From positions 1 through 5,619 of the forward strand of contig JAEXTR010000342.1 of NCBI GenBank assembly GCA_023406915.1: a DNA stretch of 5,619 bases, in the 5' to 3' direction. How positions within the stretch are numbered: the first letter of the stretch is position 1; every line of letters begins with the position of its first letter. Shown piece after piece: positions 5,568-5,619 of this stretch. The notes below the pieces were generated by a model. It had not been told where the DNA came from. It was given only the letters and a program-made list of their open reading frames with translations, and did not search any database. The DNA comes from Bacteroidota bacterium. Lineage in GTDB: Bacteria > Bacteroidota > Ignavibacteria > Ignavibacteriales > Ignavibacteriaceae. The translations under genes were made by a program, and so were the position numbers.

Positions 5568-5619
5568 TCGGAAAAATTATTAGATATTGTTCGTAAAGTA
5601 AGAGACTGGAATATCTACA

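Larger units (their letters stand above)
5111..5619. other. Intergenic region, no convincing protein gene
   Basis: The 509 nt after the Omp85 gene have no open frame with a ribosome-binding site or recognisable protein. Up to about 5240 the composition resembles the genes. Beyond that it is clearly richer in A and T. No clean terminator follows the Omp85 stop: AGGTG (5116-5120) can pair with CACCT (5132-5136), and CTGGT (5172-5176) with ACCAG (5189-5193), but neither has a proper T-run, although the second is followed by CATTTTC. The right part holds a promoter, a terminator and inverted repeats, listed separately. A gene probably begins beyond the right edge. Confidence 0.75.

Overview
The window carries five complete genes and the end of a sixth, all on the + strand. 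The layout and protein features suggest a Gram-negative bacterium of the Bacteroidota/Chlorobiota (FCB) group, possibly an Ignavibacteria- or Kapabacteria-like lineage. This placement is an inference. It rests on a TamA/BamA-type Omp85 protein whose signal peptide carries a lipobox (the 'TamL' form known from Bacteroidetes/Chlorobi), a second lipoprotein beside it, and a charged extension at the end of what is probably ribosomal protein S2. The rpsB-tsf-pyrH-frr order is too widespread to place the organism by itself.

Positions 1-2383 form a housekeeping translation block: the charged C-terminal tail of probable rpsB (S2), then tsf (EF-Ts), pyrH (UMP kinase) and frr (ribosome recycling factor). 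rpsB and tsf are 12 nt apart. A strong intrinsic terminator (1010-1041) lies between tsf and pyrH, so pyrH and frr are probably expressed at a lower level than rpsB-tsf, or from a promoter inside tsf. A second, long terminator (2408-2477) closes frr.

Positions 2497-5110 form an envelope pair: an unrecognised 203-residue lipoprotein, then a 671-residue Omp85-family outer-membrane protein with three POTRA-like domains and a 16-strand-sized barrel. The Omp85 gene starts at a TTG inside the last codons of the lipoprotein gene, so the two are probably translationally coupled and may work together in outer-membrane biogenesis.

Positions 5111-5619 hold no convincing protein gene and become AT-rich after about 5240. 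This stretch contains a good sigma70-like promoter (5241-5269), a hairpin with a T-run about 125 nt after its predicted start (5377-5400), and several inverted repeats. It could encode a small RNA or be the attenuated leader of a gene beyond the right edge. It is the least explained part of the window. I see no insertion sequence, CRISPR array, tRNA or rRNA.
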